A DNA stretch of 64,000 nucleotides, from contig DFMV01000047.1 in NCBI GenBank assembly GCA_002375765.1, positions 1 through 64,000 on the forward strand. The letters run 5' to 3'. Source of the DNA: Rhizobiales bacterium UBA3584 (GTDB taxonomy: Bacteria > Pseudomonadota > Alphaproteobacteria > Rhizobiales > Devosiaceae). Every line of letters starts with the position of its first letter. Within the stretch, counting starts at the first letter, position 1. Made by a program: the position numbers and the translations under genes. The notes below the pieces were generated by a model. It saw nothing but the letters and a program-made list of their open reading frames with translations. It did no database searches and was not told the origin of the DNA. Shown here in pieces: positions 54,034-63,319 of the stretch.

Positions 54034-54366
54034 GATTCTTCACAGCTCGATCTCATGTTCCGCGCCCTGGCCGACGGCAACCGTCGCGCCATGATCGACA
54101 GGCTGAGCAAATCGAGTGCAAGCATCGGCGATTTTTCCAGCCAGCTTGGCATTTCGCTGCCCGCCACGCTCCAGCACATCGCGGTGCTTGAGCAGGCCGG
54201 ACTGGTGGTCACCAAAAAACAAGGCCGCGTGCGCATCTGCACGCTCGATACGGCCGCACTCAGCCGGGCCGAGCGCTGGATCAACGAGCGCCGCACATTA
54301 TGGGGCCGCCGTCTCGACGCTCTCGGGGCCCTTCTCGAAAACGACACTCTGGAGGAAGACAAATGA
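54025..54366 (+). CDS. ArsR-family regulator of the SRPBCC-DHFR-YciI operon
   Basis: A 113-residue winged-helix protein (LDLMFRALADGNRRAMIDRL, then SLPATLQHIAVLEQAGLVVT). It has no metal-binding cysteines. It starts inside a repeat that looks like its own operator and has no good SD, so the mRNA may begin at or very near the ATG. The ATGA overlap with the next gene couples translation. It is a paralog in kind of the ArsR at 8.3 kb. Confidence 0.88.
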   Translation: MLNDSSQLDLMFRALADGNRRAMIDRLSKSSASIGDFSSQLGISLPATLQHIAVLEQAGLVVTKKQGRVRICTLDTAALSRAERWINERRTLWGRRLDALGALLENDTLEEDK

Positions 54367-54821
54367 CTGACCGCACCGTGGTACACGCCACTTTCGATCT
54401 CGAGCGAATCTATTCCGCACCCCGGAGCCGGGTCTTTCTGGCCTTTGCCGATGAGCCGCAGAAGCGCCAATGGGCACATGGAGCCCCCGCACAGGGATAC
54501 TCACTCGATTTTCGCGTGGGCGGACGCGAACACGTCGAAATGTCTGCCCCCGGCGGCGGTAGCTTCCGTTACGATGGTATCCATTACGATATCGTCGAAA
54601 ATGAGCGCATCATCTACGCCTATTCCTTCAGCTTCGGACAAGGAAACGCAGGCACGACGTTGACCACCGTTGAATTGGCCGATGCCGAAGACGGGGCAAC
54701 CCTTCTCAAGATCACCGAGCAAGGCGCCTATCTCGACGGCTTTGACGGACCAAAATTCTGGAGGAGCGGAACCACCTCCCTTCTCGACCGACTCAACAAT
54801 CATCTGGAGCAAAAGCAATGA
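54363..54821 (+). CDS. SRPBCC (AHSA1-like) protein, first tandem copy
   Basis: A 152-residue helix-grip protein: VVHATFDLERIYSAPRSRVF, DFRVGGREHVEMSAPGGG, VENERIIYAYSFSFG and LLKITEQGAYLDGFDG. It shares most of these blocks with the next gene, so the two are tandem duplicates. Overlaps ArsR and the second copy by 4 bases each. Ligand unknown. Confidence 0.88.
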   Translation: MTDRTVVHATFDLERIYSAPRSRVFLAFADEPQKRQWAHGAPAQGYSLDFRVGGREHVEMSAPGGGSFRYDGIHYDIVENERIIYAYSFSFGQGNAGTTLTTVELADAEDGATLLKITEQGAYLDGFDGPKFWRSGTTSLLDRLNNHLEQKQ

Positions 54822-55282
54822 CCGACCGCAACGTCGTCCACGCCACCTTCACGCTCCAGCGCACCTACCGCGCCCCGCGCAAAAAGGTCTTCGCAGCCTT
54901 TTCCGATTTCAAGACCAAGCAGAAATGGTTCGGAAGCGACGCCCCGGAGGGCGCAGCGGCCAATATGGATTTCCGTGTCGGAGGCCGCGAGCACAGCCAT
55001 GGCGTTGCCGAACAACATGGCAGCACGCACGCCTATCGCTACGACGCCATCTACCTCGACATCATCGAGAACGAGCGCATCATCTATGCCTATGACATGG
55101 ACGCCGACGGCCACCACATATCGGCCTCGCTCACCACGATCGAACTGACCGACGCGGCGGACGGCACCCAGCTCAAGCTGACCGAACAGGGCGCCTATCT
55201 CGACGGCTATGATGACCCCAAGATCCGTGAAGACGGAACGGCCGGGCTTCTGGCCGCCCTTGCAAAAATCGTGGAGGACTGA
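54818..55282 (+). CDS. SRPBCC (AHSA1-like) protein, second tandem copy
   Basis: A 154-residue paralog of the preceding protein (MTDRNVVHATFTLQRTYRAP, IIENERIIYAYDMDADG, LTEQGAYLDGYDDP). The shared EQGAYLDG motif shows a recent common origin. The two may form a heterodimer or act on different ligands. The next gene starts 3 bases after its stop. Confidence 0.88.
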   Translation: MTDRNVVHATFTLQRTYRAPRKKVFAAFSDFKTKQKWFGSDAPEGAAANMDFRVGGREHSHGVAEQHGSTHAYRYDAIYLDIIENERIIYAYDMDADGHHISASLTTIELTDAADGTQLKLTEQGAYLDGYDDPKIREDGTAGLLAALAKIVED

Positions 55283-55285
55283 CCG

Positions 55286-55849
55286 ATGGGCAAATTGATT
55301 GTCTGGAACATTGCAAGCCTCGATGGCTATTTCGAGGGCCTTCAGCCTTGGGATCTGTCTCTGCACGAAACCATCTGGGGCGACGAATTGGCGGCCCTCT
55401 CCGAGGCGCAGTTGGCCGATACCGAAGCACTGGTTTTCGGACGGCGCACCTATGAGGGCATGGCTGCGTACTGGGCCAACGAATCCGAAACCGGGCCCAT
55501 TACCGATGCCATGAACGCGCTGCCCAAATATGTCGTCTCAAACACGCTGACGGCGCCCGACTGGAACAACACCAGAGTTATCAATGGCGATGTCGTCGAA
55601 GCTCTGCGCGACATCAAGTCAAAATCGCAGCGCAATCTCTATATCTTTGGGAGCGCTGAACTGCTTGCCTCACTCCTGCCAGCGGGCCTTGTCGATGAAT
55701 ACCGGCTGGGTATCGCCCCGCTCTTGCTTGGTCGCGGCAACCCGTTGTTCAAGCCGTCCGACTTGCGGATCGATCTCGAACTTCTCAAGACCCAGCCGCT
55801 CAAGAACGGCGGCATCGTTCTTTATTACGGCTTGAAAACCCCAACCTGA
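55286..55849 (+). CDS. Dihydrofolate-reductase-fold protein (RibD C-terminal family)
   Basis: A 187-residue DHFR-like reductase: LIVWNIASLDGYFEG at the N-terminus, ALVFGRRTYEGMAAYW and NLYIFGSAELLASLLPAGLVDEYRL. Such proteins bind NADPH but are seldom true DHFR. The tight gene order behind ArsR and SRPBCC genes suggests a shared response. Confidence 0.88.
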   Translation: MGKLIVWNIASLDGYFEGLQPWDLSLHETIWGDELAALSEAQLADTEALVFGRRTYEGMAAYWANESETGPITDAMNALPKYVVSNTLTAPDWNNTRVINGDVVEALRDIKSKSQRNLYIFGSAELLASLLPAGLVDEYRLGIAPLLLGRGNPLFKPSDLRIDLELLKTQPLKNGGIVLYYGLKTPT

Positions 55850-55903
55850 CGGCAAACCCAAACGGCGGCAAAGCGCCGGTCCACTCAACATGGAGACCCA
55901 GCA

Positions 55904-56233
55904 ATGCCAAAATACATAACCATAGGCTATGGCGACCGAGCCGGATACGATCGGACACCAGAGGACATCAGGCAGGCAGCCCATGACCACGATGCCCTTC
56001 TCAAGGAGCGCGGTGTCACGATGGGTATCGCCGGAACACCTGTCCAGGTGCGCAATCACAACGGACGCGGCGTCCAGACAGAAACCGGGCCCTACCTCTC
56101 GTCGGATCTGCCAATCGCCGGCTTTGCAATTATGGAAGCCGATGACATGGACGAAGCGATCGCGCTGGCCTCGGAAACGCCTTGCGCGATAGCTCACGGC
56201 GTGTTCGAAATCTGGCCGCTCAACGAGTGGTAG
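55904..56233 (+). CDS. YciI-like (DGPF) domain protein
   Basis: A 109-residue alpha-beta barrel-type protein matching YCII/DGPF proteins (KYITIGYGDR..., VRNHNGRGVQTETGPYL, AGFAIMEADDMDEAIALA). Members often neighbour SRPBCC proteins and ECF regulators. The conserved His/Asp pair is not obvious, so enzymatic activity is uncertain. Last gene of the operon. Confidence 0.85.
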   Translation: MPKYITIGYGDRAGYDRTPEDIRQAAHDHDALLKERGVTMGIAGTPVQVRNHNGRGVQTETGPYLSSDLPIAGFAIMEADDMDEAIALASETPCAIAHGVFEIWPLNEW

Positions 56234-56237
56234 CTCA

Positions 56238-56269
56238 GAAAAAAGGGCCGGCAAAACCGACCCTTTTTC
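56238..56269. terminator. Terminator between the YciI gene and ilvC
   Basis: AAAAAGGGCCGG and CCGACCCTTTTT pair with one mismatch around a 5-base loop, with T-runs on both strands. On the ilvC strand it lies after the outer copy of the duplicated ilvC end. Confidence 0.75.
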
Positions 56270-56294
56270 AAAGTTCAACTTCAACTGCGGAAGT

Positions 56295-56337
56295 CTAGTT
56301 CCGGCTCTTGTCCACCAGCGCGCCGGCCTTGATCCAC
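56295..56337 (-). repeat. Duplicated ilvC 3' end, outer copy
   Basis: These 43 bases match the true ilvC end (56425-56467) at 40 positions. On the minus strand it encodes the same C-terminus [13 protein letters not shown] plus stop; all three differences are synonymous. It is detached from ilvC by 87 bases. Confidence 0.88.
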
Positions 56338-56341
56338 CGGA

Positions 56342-56384
56342 GGATGCCCGGAAAAGTGCCTCGCACTTTTCCGGTCTGGTATCC
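56342..56384. repeat. Palindromic element inside the ilvC duplication
   Basis: A perfect 12-bp inverted repeat CCGGAAAAGTGC / GCACTTTTCCGG with a 3-base loop, framed by GGATGCC / GGTATCC. This resembles the abundant short palindromic repeats of rhizobial genomes. Confidence 0.7.
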
Positions 56385-56424
56385 GACCAAGCAAAGGCCG
56401 TGGATCGCCAAGCGCCCGTGCAGG

Positions 56425-58111
<1,687 letters not shown>

Positions 58112-58190
58112 GCGTGACTCGCTGTCTGTTATCGATTATCGTAGCTGGAAGGCCATGCCCCAATGAGCAAAACAGCCCCTCCGAGCGAGG

Positions 58191-58206
58191 CGTACCGTAC
58201 GGTACG
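58191..58206. promoter_or_regulatory. Palindromic TetR-type operator
   Basis: CGTACCGTACGGTACG is a perfect 16-base palindrome in the gap upstream of the TetR gene. Likely TetR dimer site. Confidence 0.55.
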
Positions 58207-58329
58207 GTTCGGCAATTTTCAAGAGTGATTTCGCGCCCTGACCCGAAACGATGAGCCGCCGCCTCTTTCGAGACGACGGCCCGATTTCATCCAGCTTTCG
58301 CGGCGCCACGGGGCGCCATTTCTGGCAGG

Positions 58330-60207
58330 TCAGGGAACAATGACCGTCAATTCGCCACCGGCCGTTTCGACCTCCAGAGCATTGCCATCGATATCGGTCA
58401 CCGCATCGAACGTACCGACGATCGTGGTCGCGCGCAGAATCGAGACCGTGCTGCCCGCTTCGGCATCACCCAGATCGACTACAAGTGCGCCGCCTTCGAC
58501 GTCAATTTCACCGCCGATATCAAGGCCAAGTGCGGTAACCTCCAGCACGCCGCCGCTCACCAGCAGATCGCCTTGGCCAAGCGCCATCGTGGTTCCAGCC
58601 ACCAACGTGCCCTCTTCCAGTCGCGTGCCGCCCGCGTACGAATTGTAACCGCTTAGCGTCAGCTTGCCCGAACCGGCCTTGGTCAGCATGCCGGGGCCGG
58701 AAATGTCGTGAACCCAAATGTCCTCGGCGTGCATTTCGCCCAGATCCGCATCCATGGTCACCGATACGTCGCCCGGGAAGGCTCCATAGCCGCCAGCCGC
58801 AGCCACAAGATCGATCCGGCCCCAGCCATTGGTTTCATCGAGCACCGGATAGCCGCTGGGCACACCCGTGGTGTAGAGCACCACGCGGCGCTGTTCAGCG
58901 CTGAGATAGGGCTGGCGCGTTTCAAGAAGCACCTCGGCGCCCATCGGCACGACCATCTCCTGCCCCATATCCGCTGCGTCCTGAGGCAGGCCATAATGGG
59001 TACGCAAGCGATAGAGCGCTGCGTTGGCGGCATCATTGGCCCAACGGTCGCCCGGCTGGCTCTCGGCCGCTGCGGCAATCGTGGTGCCCTCGCCCACATT
59101 GGCCGCCATCACGGCCTGCATGTTCGCAAATGCCGCCTGCTTGAGGTCGGCATGCTCGGGATTAGAGAGCAGCGCGGTCGCCATGGCCATGGACATGGTG
59201 CGCCCACCCATCACATCGAGCGGCGAGTGCATGCCGGTCACGATGCGATTTTCGCCCAACTCGGACGCACGGGTCAAAAGCTCTTCGTAGCGCTGCGGCA
59301 GCGCATAGGCATAAGCAATGGCAGCAAGGTAGCCAGCATTGGCATGTCCCGAAGGATACCCGCCATCCTTGTGCCGGCCGCGTGTTTCGCGCGCGCTGAG
59401 CAGAGCCGGGATCACCTCGACATTGCTATCATAGCGCTCAAAGCTGTTCGGCCCGATAACATCGGTGCCTGTTTCCACCACCTGCCCGGTATCGCTCATG
59501 CGCCAGGGGCGCGGCGAGGCGTAGAAATATTTCGAGGGCGATGTCGTCCCTTCGGGCCCGCGCATCATCGCCATGAAGGCCACAAAGTCCTGCATGGTTT
59601 CACCACCCGTTCCCGCTTCGGTGCCGTGGTCGTCTTCCTTGACCGGCAGAACCAAATTGGGATCGAACGTGCCCAAGGTGTGATTGATCGTCGTGAAAGC
59701 CTGCGCTTCGGCGGCGTAGATATTGGCCAGCACCGGCCCCATGCCGGAGATTACTGAAAAGCCCTGCGAACGGCGATCGTCGAGATAGGCTTCCAGCGCT
59801 TCCTGATCGTCGCGGGCGCTGCCGGTCACCGAAAGTACATAGGCCATGTTGGCCGCCCACACGGCGGGATCGACAATTTCGACATTGGAATAGTCGAGCG
59901 CTCCGTCCCCGTTCGCACCACCCGAGCGCCACGCTTCGTCACCGAGATTCCAGATTTCGTCAAAGCCGCGATGCAATTCGAGAACCGGGTTTTCGGCGCG
60001 GTCATAGCGATTGACTTCGGCCCCGTCGGCACCGACACCTGCCTGGTGCGTATAGGTCTCGACCACCGGCAGCGGATAGGCGACATCGGGCAGCGGCACT
60101 GTAAATTCGCCAACGCCGAGAGGGGCGGCCAGCGCCGTGCTGGTCAGCAAAGAGAGTGCCAGCGCACCCGACAGACGGCCAAGGAATATGGAGGATTTGC
60201 GGTTCAT
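58330..60207 (-). CDS. Exported PAP2-family acid phosphatase with an autotransporter-type repeat
   Basis: A 625-residue protein. Signal peptide MNRKSSIFLGRLSGALALSL...ALA, then a PAP2 (class A acid phosphatase) core with KYFYASPRPWR, GYPSGHANAGYL and NRIVTGMHSPLDVMGG. Near residues 525-555 is one passenger-associated repeat (GSGKLTLSGYNSYAGGTRLEEG), and the chain ends about 75 residues later without the beta-barrel of true autotransporters. It is likely periplasmic or released. GGAG lies 8 bases before the ATG, and a Pho-box-like pair lies 49 bases upstream. Confidence 0.88.
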   Translation of the reverse strand: MNRKSSIFLGRLSGALALSLLTSTALAAPLGVGEFTVPLPDVAYPLPVVETYTHQAGVGADGAEVNRYDRAENPVLELHRGFDEIWNLGDEAWRSGGANGDGALDYSNVEIVDPAVWAANMAYVLSVTGSARDDQEALEAYLDDRRSQGFSVISGMGPVLANIYAAEAQAFTTINHTLGTFDPNLVLPVKEDDHGTEAGTGGETMQDFVAFMAMMRGPEGTTSPSKYFYASPRPWRMSDTGQVVETGTDVIGPNSFERYDSNVEVIPALLSARETRGRHKDGGYPSGHANAGYLAAIAYAYALPQRYEELLTRASELGENRIVTGMHSPLDVMGGRTMSMAMATALLSNPEHADLKQAAFANMQAVMAANVGEGTTIAAAAESQPGDRWANDAANAALYRLRTHYGLPQDAADMGQEMVVPMGAEVLLETRQPYLSAEQRRVVLYTTGVPSGYPVLDETNGWGRIDLVAAAGGYGAFPGDVSVTMDADLGEMHAEDIWVHDISGPGMLTKAGSGKLTLSGYNSYAGGTRLEEGTLVAGTTMALGQGDLLVSGGVLEVTALGLDIGGEIDVEGGALVVDLGDAEAGSTVSILRATTIVGTFDAVTDIDGNALEVETAGGELTVIVP

Positions 60208-60255
60208 GGATATGGCTCCAGTGTGAACAATGGAGCTGCCCTTTAGGGTGGTCCA

Positions 60256-60273
60256 ATGACACCGGGGTGACAC
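60256..60273 (-). promoter_or_regulatory. Pho box before the PAP2 phosphatase
   Basis: On the minus strand GTGTCAC and GTGTCAT are separated by 4 bases, the 7-4-7 layout of a PhoB site. It lies 49 bases before the start codon of an exported phosphatase. Confidence 0.6.
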
Positions 60274-60377
60274 TTTCCACAAACTTGAGCACCCCGACCC
60301 GAAACGATTTGCAATCACCACAATTTGGGCCAAACATCGCTGCAGGCTGCCCGCTCCGAATGCCAACGAGGCCAATG

Positions 60378-60788
60378 ATGCGTCCGACTATCCTTACAGT
60401 TCTTGCCTTTTCGGCACTTTTCGCATCCCCCGCCACGGCCCAGGAAGCCGAAGGCATGACGTCGGCCCCGATGATTGGGGCGTCCCTCACCGAAAAGTTC
60501 TGGATACAGTCGCAAGATGATGCCGGCCTGCCCGGCTCAATGGTTCTGTTCCTTTCGGAAGGGACCATGCTCCAGGATTCCTGCTGGGAAACCTATCGCC
60601 TCTCAAACTGGCAGATGACCGGCGAGGATTCACTGAGCTGGCAAGAGGACACCATGACCATCGAGGCCGACATCGTGGAGCTCAACGAAGCCGAGCTGGT
60701 TCTGGCCCTGCATCTGGGCGAAGACATCGTCGAAGAGCGCTACACGGCCGCGCCCGTGCCCTTCGTCTGCCCGGACATGCCGCGCTAG
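60378..60788 (+). CDS. Exported hypothetical protein
   Basis: A 136-residue protein with a signal peptide (MRPTILTVLAFSALFASPATA) and a mature acidic domain with two cysteines (DSCWETYRL and PFVCPDMPR) that could pair. SD GAGG lies just upstream; ATG at 60375 is an alternative. It resembles no family I can name. It ends tail-to-tail with the next gene, overlapping by 4 bases. Confidence 0.7.
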   Translation: MRPTILTVLAFSALFASPATAQEAEGMTSAPMIGASLTEKFWIQSQDDAGLPGSMVLFLSEGTMLQDSCWETYRLSNWQMTGEDSLSWQEDTMTIEADIVELNEAELVLALHLGEDIVEERYTAAPVPFVCPDMPR

Positions 60789-61306
60789 TTTGAAAAGTCG
60801 CAGATATACTGTGGCGCACCACCAAACGTGCCGAAAACCGCGCTTGCCCCGACCAGATTGTCGGGATCGGCCTGCATGATGGCATCCGACTGCGCGGCGA
60901 TTGGCGCCATCGCTGCGTCGAGCCCCTCCTGACCGGGCACAAACACCACGCCGATCGAGCTGTAGCCATTGTCGATACCGGCGATCACCGAGATCGCGGC
61001 CACCTCATGGCCCAGCCAGTCTCCCTTGACCGGCACGCGCAGTTCCCGATGATCCTCCCGCACCGCAATCTGGGTGGCGGAAAAATAGGCGCTGGCATCA
61101 GCGGGGACAATCAGCGTGCCATCGGCCACGATCTGCTCCCAGAACACCCCGAGATCGCTTGAAATCTCGCAGCCCTGTTCCAGCCCCGCCAGAAAGCCAT
61201 CCATCTGATAGCGCGCAGGCTCGTCCGGCCCCAGTCCCACCACCGATAGTGTGGAAAGCGCGGTTCCCATCAGAAAGTCGCCTGCTGTTGCCAGCCAGTC
61301 CAACAT
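60785..61306 (-). CDS. Hypothetical protein, likely periplasmic or membrane-attached
   Basis: A 173-residue protein beginning MLDWLATAGDFLMGTALSTL, a hydrophobic N-terminus that may be an anchor rather than a cleaved signal. The remainder is mixed alpha/beta with VPVKGDWLGHEVAAISVIAG. GGGG lies 6 bases before the ATG. No known family; the opposite-strand neighbour shares a 4-base 3' overlap. Confidence 0.62.
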   Translation of the reverse strand: MLDWLATAGDFLMGTALSTLSVVGLGPDEPARYQMDGFLAGLEQGCEISSDLGVFWEQIVADGTLIVPADASAYFSATQIAVREDHRELRVPVKGDWLGHEVAAISVIAGIDNGYSSIGVVFVPGQEGLDAAMAPIAAQSDAIMQADPDNLVGASAVFGTFGGAPQYICDFSN

Positions 61307-61387
61307 CGCACACCCCTTTGTGCTGGATCGTGATTGAGACGATCTAGGCCCCGTCCGTGGCAAAATGGCGACATGCCACACGGCAAC

Positions 61388-61416
61388 AAAAAAGGGCCAC
61401 CCGTACGGGCAGCCCT
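61388..61416 (-). terminator. Terminator after the FMN reductase gene
   Basis: On the minus strand GGGCTGCCC-GTAC-GGGTGGCCC forms a 9-bp stem including two G-T pairs, then TTTTTTG. Confidence 0.85.
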
Positions 61417-61442
61417 CGTCAATCTTGCAATGCAGCCGGGAT

Positions 61443-62051
61443 TTATTCGGCGGCGATAGCTTCGACCTTGCCGTCGCGGGCAGCCTTGGTGGCAGCGGTC
61501 CACCATCCAAGGTTGTCGAACATATCGTTGAGGCTCGGAGCGATCACGGGTTCGATGGCTTCCATCGGCTCGTTCTTGCCTCCCCCCCAGACGGTAAAGA
61601 ATTCCGAACCGCCGATATGCACGCCGTGACGAACAGGGACCATCTGAAGTTCGACGTTAATCAGTCGCAGCTGTTCGATGGCGCGAGCAGCACCGACTGA
61701 ACCGTAACCGACGTATGCAGCGGGCTTCTTGGTCCATTCGACATAGGCCTGATCGAGCGCATTCTTGAGCGCTGCGGTAATCGAGCGGTTGTATTCAGCA
61801 ACAAGGAAGATATAGCCGTCGAACTCGCCGACCTTCTTCTGCCAGGCGATAGCCTTGGGGTCCTGGCTCGGCGCCCACATGTTGGAGGCCACCTCATCAA
61901 AGAACGGCAGATCGAAATCGCGCAGATCGACAAGTTCGACGTCGAATTCGGAACGCTCCTGGGCCTTGGCCAAAAGCCACTGGGCGGGCTTGTCGGCGAA
62001 ACGGCTTTCGCGGGTCGAAGAAATGATGATTGCAATTTTCGGCTTGGACAT
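61443..62051 (-). CDS. NADPH-dependent FMN reductase family protein
   Basis: A 202-residue flavodoxin-like reductase: IAIIISSTRESRFADKPAQW binds FMN phosphate, IFLVAEYNRSITAALKNALD is the conserved (P/A)EYN motif, and GYGSVGAARAIEQLR follows. Members reduce quinones, azo dyes or chromate; physiological role is often oxidative defence. Start MSKPKIA (62051). Confidence 0.92.
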   Translation of the reverse strand: MSKPKIAIIISSTRESRFADKPAQWLLAKAQERSEFDVELVDLRDFDLPFFDEVASNMWAPSQDPKAIAWQKKVGEFDGYIFLVAEYNRSITAALKNALDQAYVEWTKKPAAYVGYGSVGAARAIEQLRLINVELQMVPVRHGVHIGGSEFFTVWGGGKNEPMEAIEPVIAPSLNDMFDNLGWWTAATKAARDGKVEAIAAE

Positions 62052-62402
62052 GATGTTTTCCCTACACTTGGTTACGAACAGTAAGTAGGGCTGCATATGT
62101 GACTCTTGGGACGCCGCTCAAGTAGGCACACGGGTGTAAGCAGGGCATGTGCACCTGCCTAACGATCATTGCATGAAATTCAACCCACTGAAAACAAAGG
62201 GGTAATTTGTACACTATTCACAAAGCCGGCCATCGTTCGGCGATGCCGAACAAACAAACAACGGGTTCGAAACGACAAAAGCGCTGACCTGTTCCGATCC
62301 TGGAGCGTGTCCAGATAAAGTGGATGCCACTTTGTCGGTTCGGACACGCGACAAAATAAAGACTTAGATCGTTGCGCCGTTTCCGCGAAACGGTGAAATG
62401 AT
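62052..62402. other. Intergenic region upstream of the FMN reductase gene
   Basis: About 350 bases with no gene. The right third (62305-62405) is a nested palindromic repeat; the left part should hold the promoter of the reductase gene. An imperfect inverted repeat around AGGCA...TGCCT (62123-62160) could be an operator. Confidence 0.45.
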
Positions 62403-62405
62403 CTA
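62305..62405. repeat. Nested palindromic intergenic repeat
   Basis: Two hairpins lie side by side. The first has GCGTGTCC / GGACACGC around AAAGTGG / CCACTTT. The second has TAGATC / GATCTA around CCGTTTC / GAAACGG. Such units are common in rhizobial genomes. The last bases form the stop codon of pdxJ. Confidence 0.75.
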
Positions 62406-63146
62406 GCGGCTAAGCACGCCCAGATATTTCCGCACGGTCTCGGCAAACCCGAAGATCAGGGCGTCGGCTGTGATCCCATGCCCGATGGAAACCTCGTCAA
62501 CGAACGGCACCGTGCTCTGAAAGGCCGGCAGATTGGCAAGCGTCAGATCGTGGCCTGCATTGATTCCCAGCCCGAGCGCATCGGCCGCATGCGCCGTTTC
62601 CGCAAGATCGGCCAAAGCGGAAACCGCCGCATCGCTATTGTCATAGCACGCGCCATAAGGACCGGTATAAAGCTCCACCCGATCGGCCCCGGCCGCTTTC
62701 GCTGCTTGCAGCGCCTCGGTGCTTGCATCGGGATCGCAAAACATGGCCACCCGGCGCCCCGGCGCCGCAAGCTGGGCCGACACCTCGCTCAGCAGCGCCT
62801 GATGGGTGATAAAGTCCCAACCATGGTCCGACGTCGCCTGCTCGGGTGCATCGGGCACCAGTGTCACCTGATGGGGATTGGCCGCGGCCACCAGCTCAAG
62901 AAAAGCCGGCGTGGGGTAGCCCTCGATATTGAGTTCGGCGTTCGGATAGTCTGTCCGCAGCAGATTGACCAGGTCGAACACATCCGAGCGCCTGATATGG
63001 CGCTCATCGGGACGCGGATGCACGGTGACCCCCACCGCTCCCGCATCGAGCACGATTCGCGCGATGCCCGTCACGCTCGGCCAGGGCAGATTCCGGCGAT
63101 TGCGCAACTGCGCCACTGCATTGAGATTGACGGAAAGCTTGGTCAT
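62403..63146 (-). CDS. pdxJ: Pyridoxine 5'-phosphate synthase PdxJ
   Basis: PdxJ closes the ring in the DXP-dependent vitamin B6 route. TKLSVNLNAVAQLRNRR is the family start, GAVGVTVHPRPDERHI binds substrate, and LGLGINAGHDLTLANL and FVDEVSIGHGITADAL are the late signature motifs. Length 247 is normal. Its stop codon TAG lies within a palindromic repeat, so the last residues may have been set by the repeat insertion. Confidence 0.96.
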   Translation of the reverse strand: MTKLSVNLNAVAQLRNRRNLPWPSVTGIARIVLDAGAVGVTVHPRPDERHIRRSDVFDLVNLLRTDYPNAELNIEGYPTPAFLELVAAANPHQVTLVPDAPEQATSDHGWDFITHQALLSEVSAQLAAPGRRVAMFCDPDASTEALQAAKAAGADRVELYTGPYGACYDNSDAAVSALADLAETAHAADALGLGINAGHDLTLANLPAFQSTVPFVDEVSIGHGITADALIFGFAETVRKYLGVLSR

Positions 63147-63170
63147 GGCAGCTGTCTGAAAAAATAAGGA

Positions 63171-63187
63171 CCGTACGAAATGTACGG
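63171..63187 (-). terminator. Hairpin upstream of pdxJ
   Basis: CCGTAC and GTACGG (6-bp stem, 5-base loop) are followed on the minus strand by TCCTTATTTTTT. Probably ends transcription from ilvBH before pdxJ. Confidence 0.55.
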
Positions 63188-63206
63188 CCCCCGTCTATCG
63201 TGAAAC

Positions 63207-63224
63207 GAGGTTTACGCAAACCTC
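63207..63224 (-). other. Second hairpin downstream of ilvH
   Basis: A perfect 7-bp stem GAGGTTT / AAACCTC with a 4-base loop, followed by GTTTC on the minus strand. It may aid termination of the ilvBH transcript. Confidence 0.45.
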
Positions 63225-63319
63225 AACTTTCGGAGCGCGGTCAGGACCCCAAGATCCGCGAACCACAACGTCGCAGACTTAACCGTCCTCACCGAGTGGA
63301 GACGGAGTGACCTCCAAGC

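Noticed and set aside
56295..56424. A small gene in the segment between the two ilvC ends
   Set aside because: No start with SD and no coherent frame; the content is the duplicated tail plus a palindrome.
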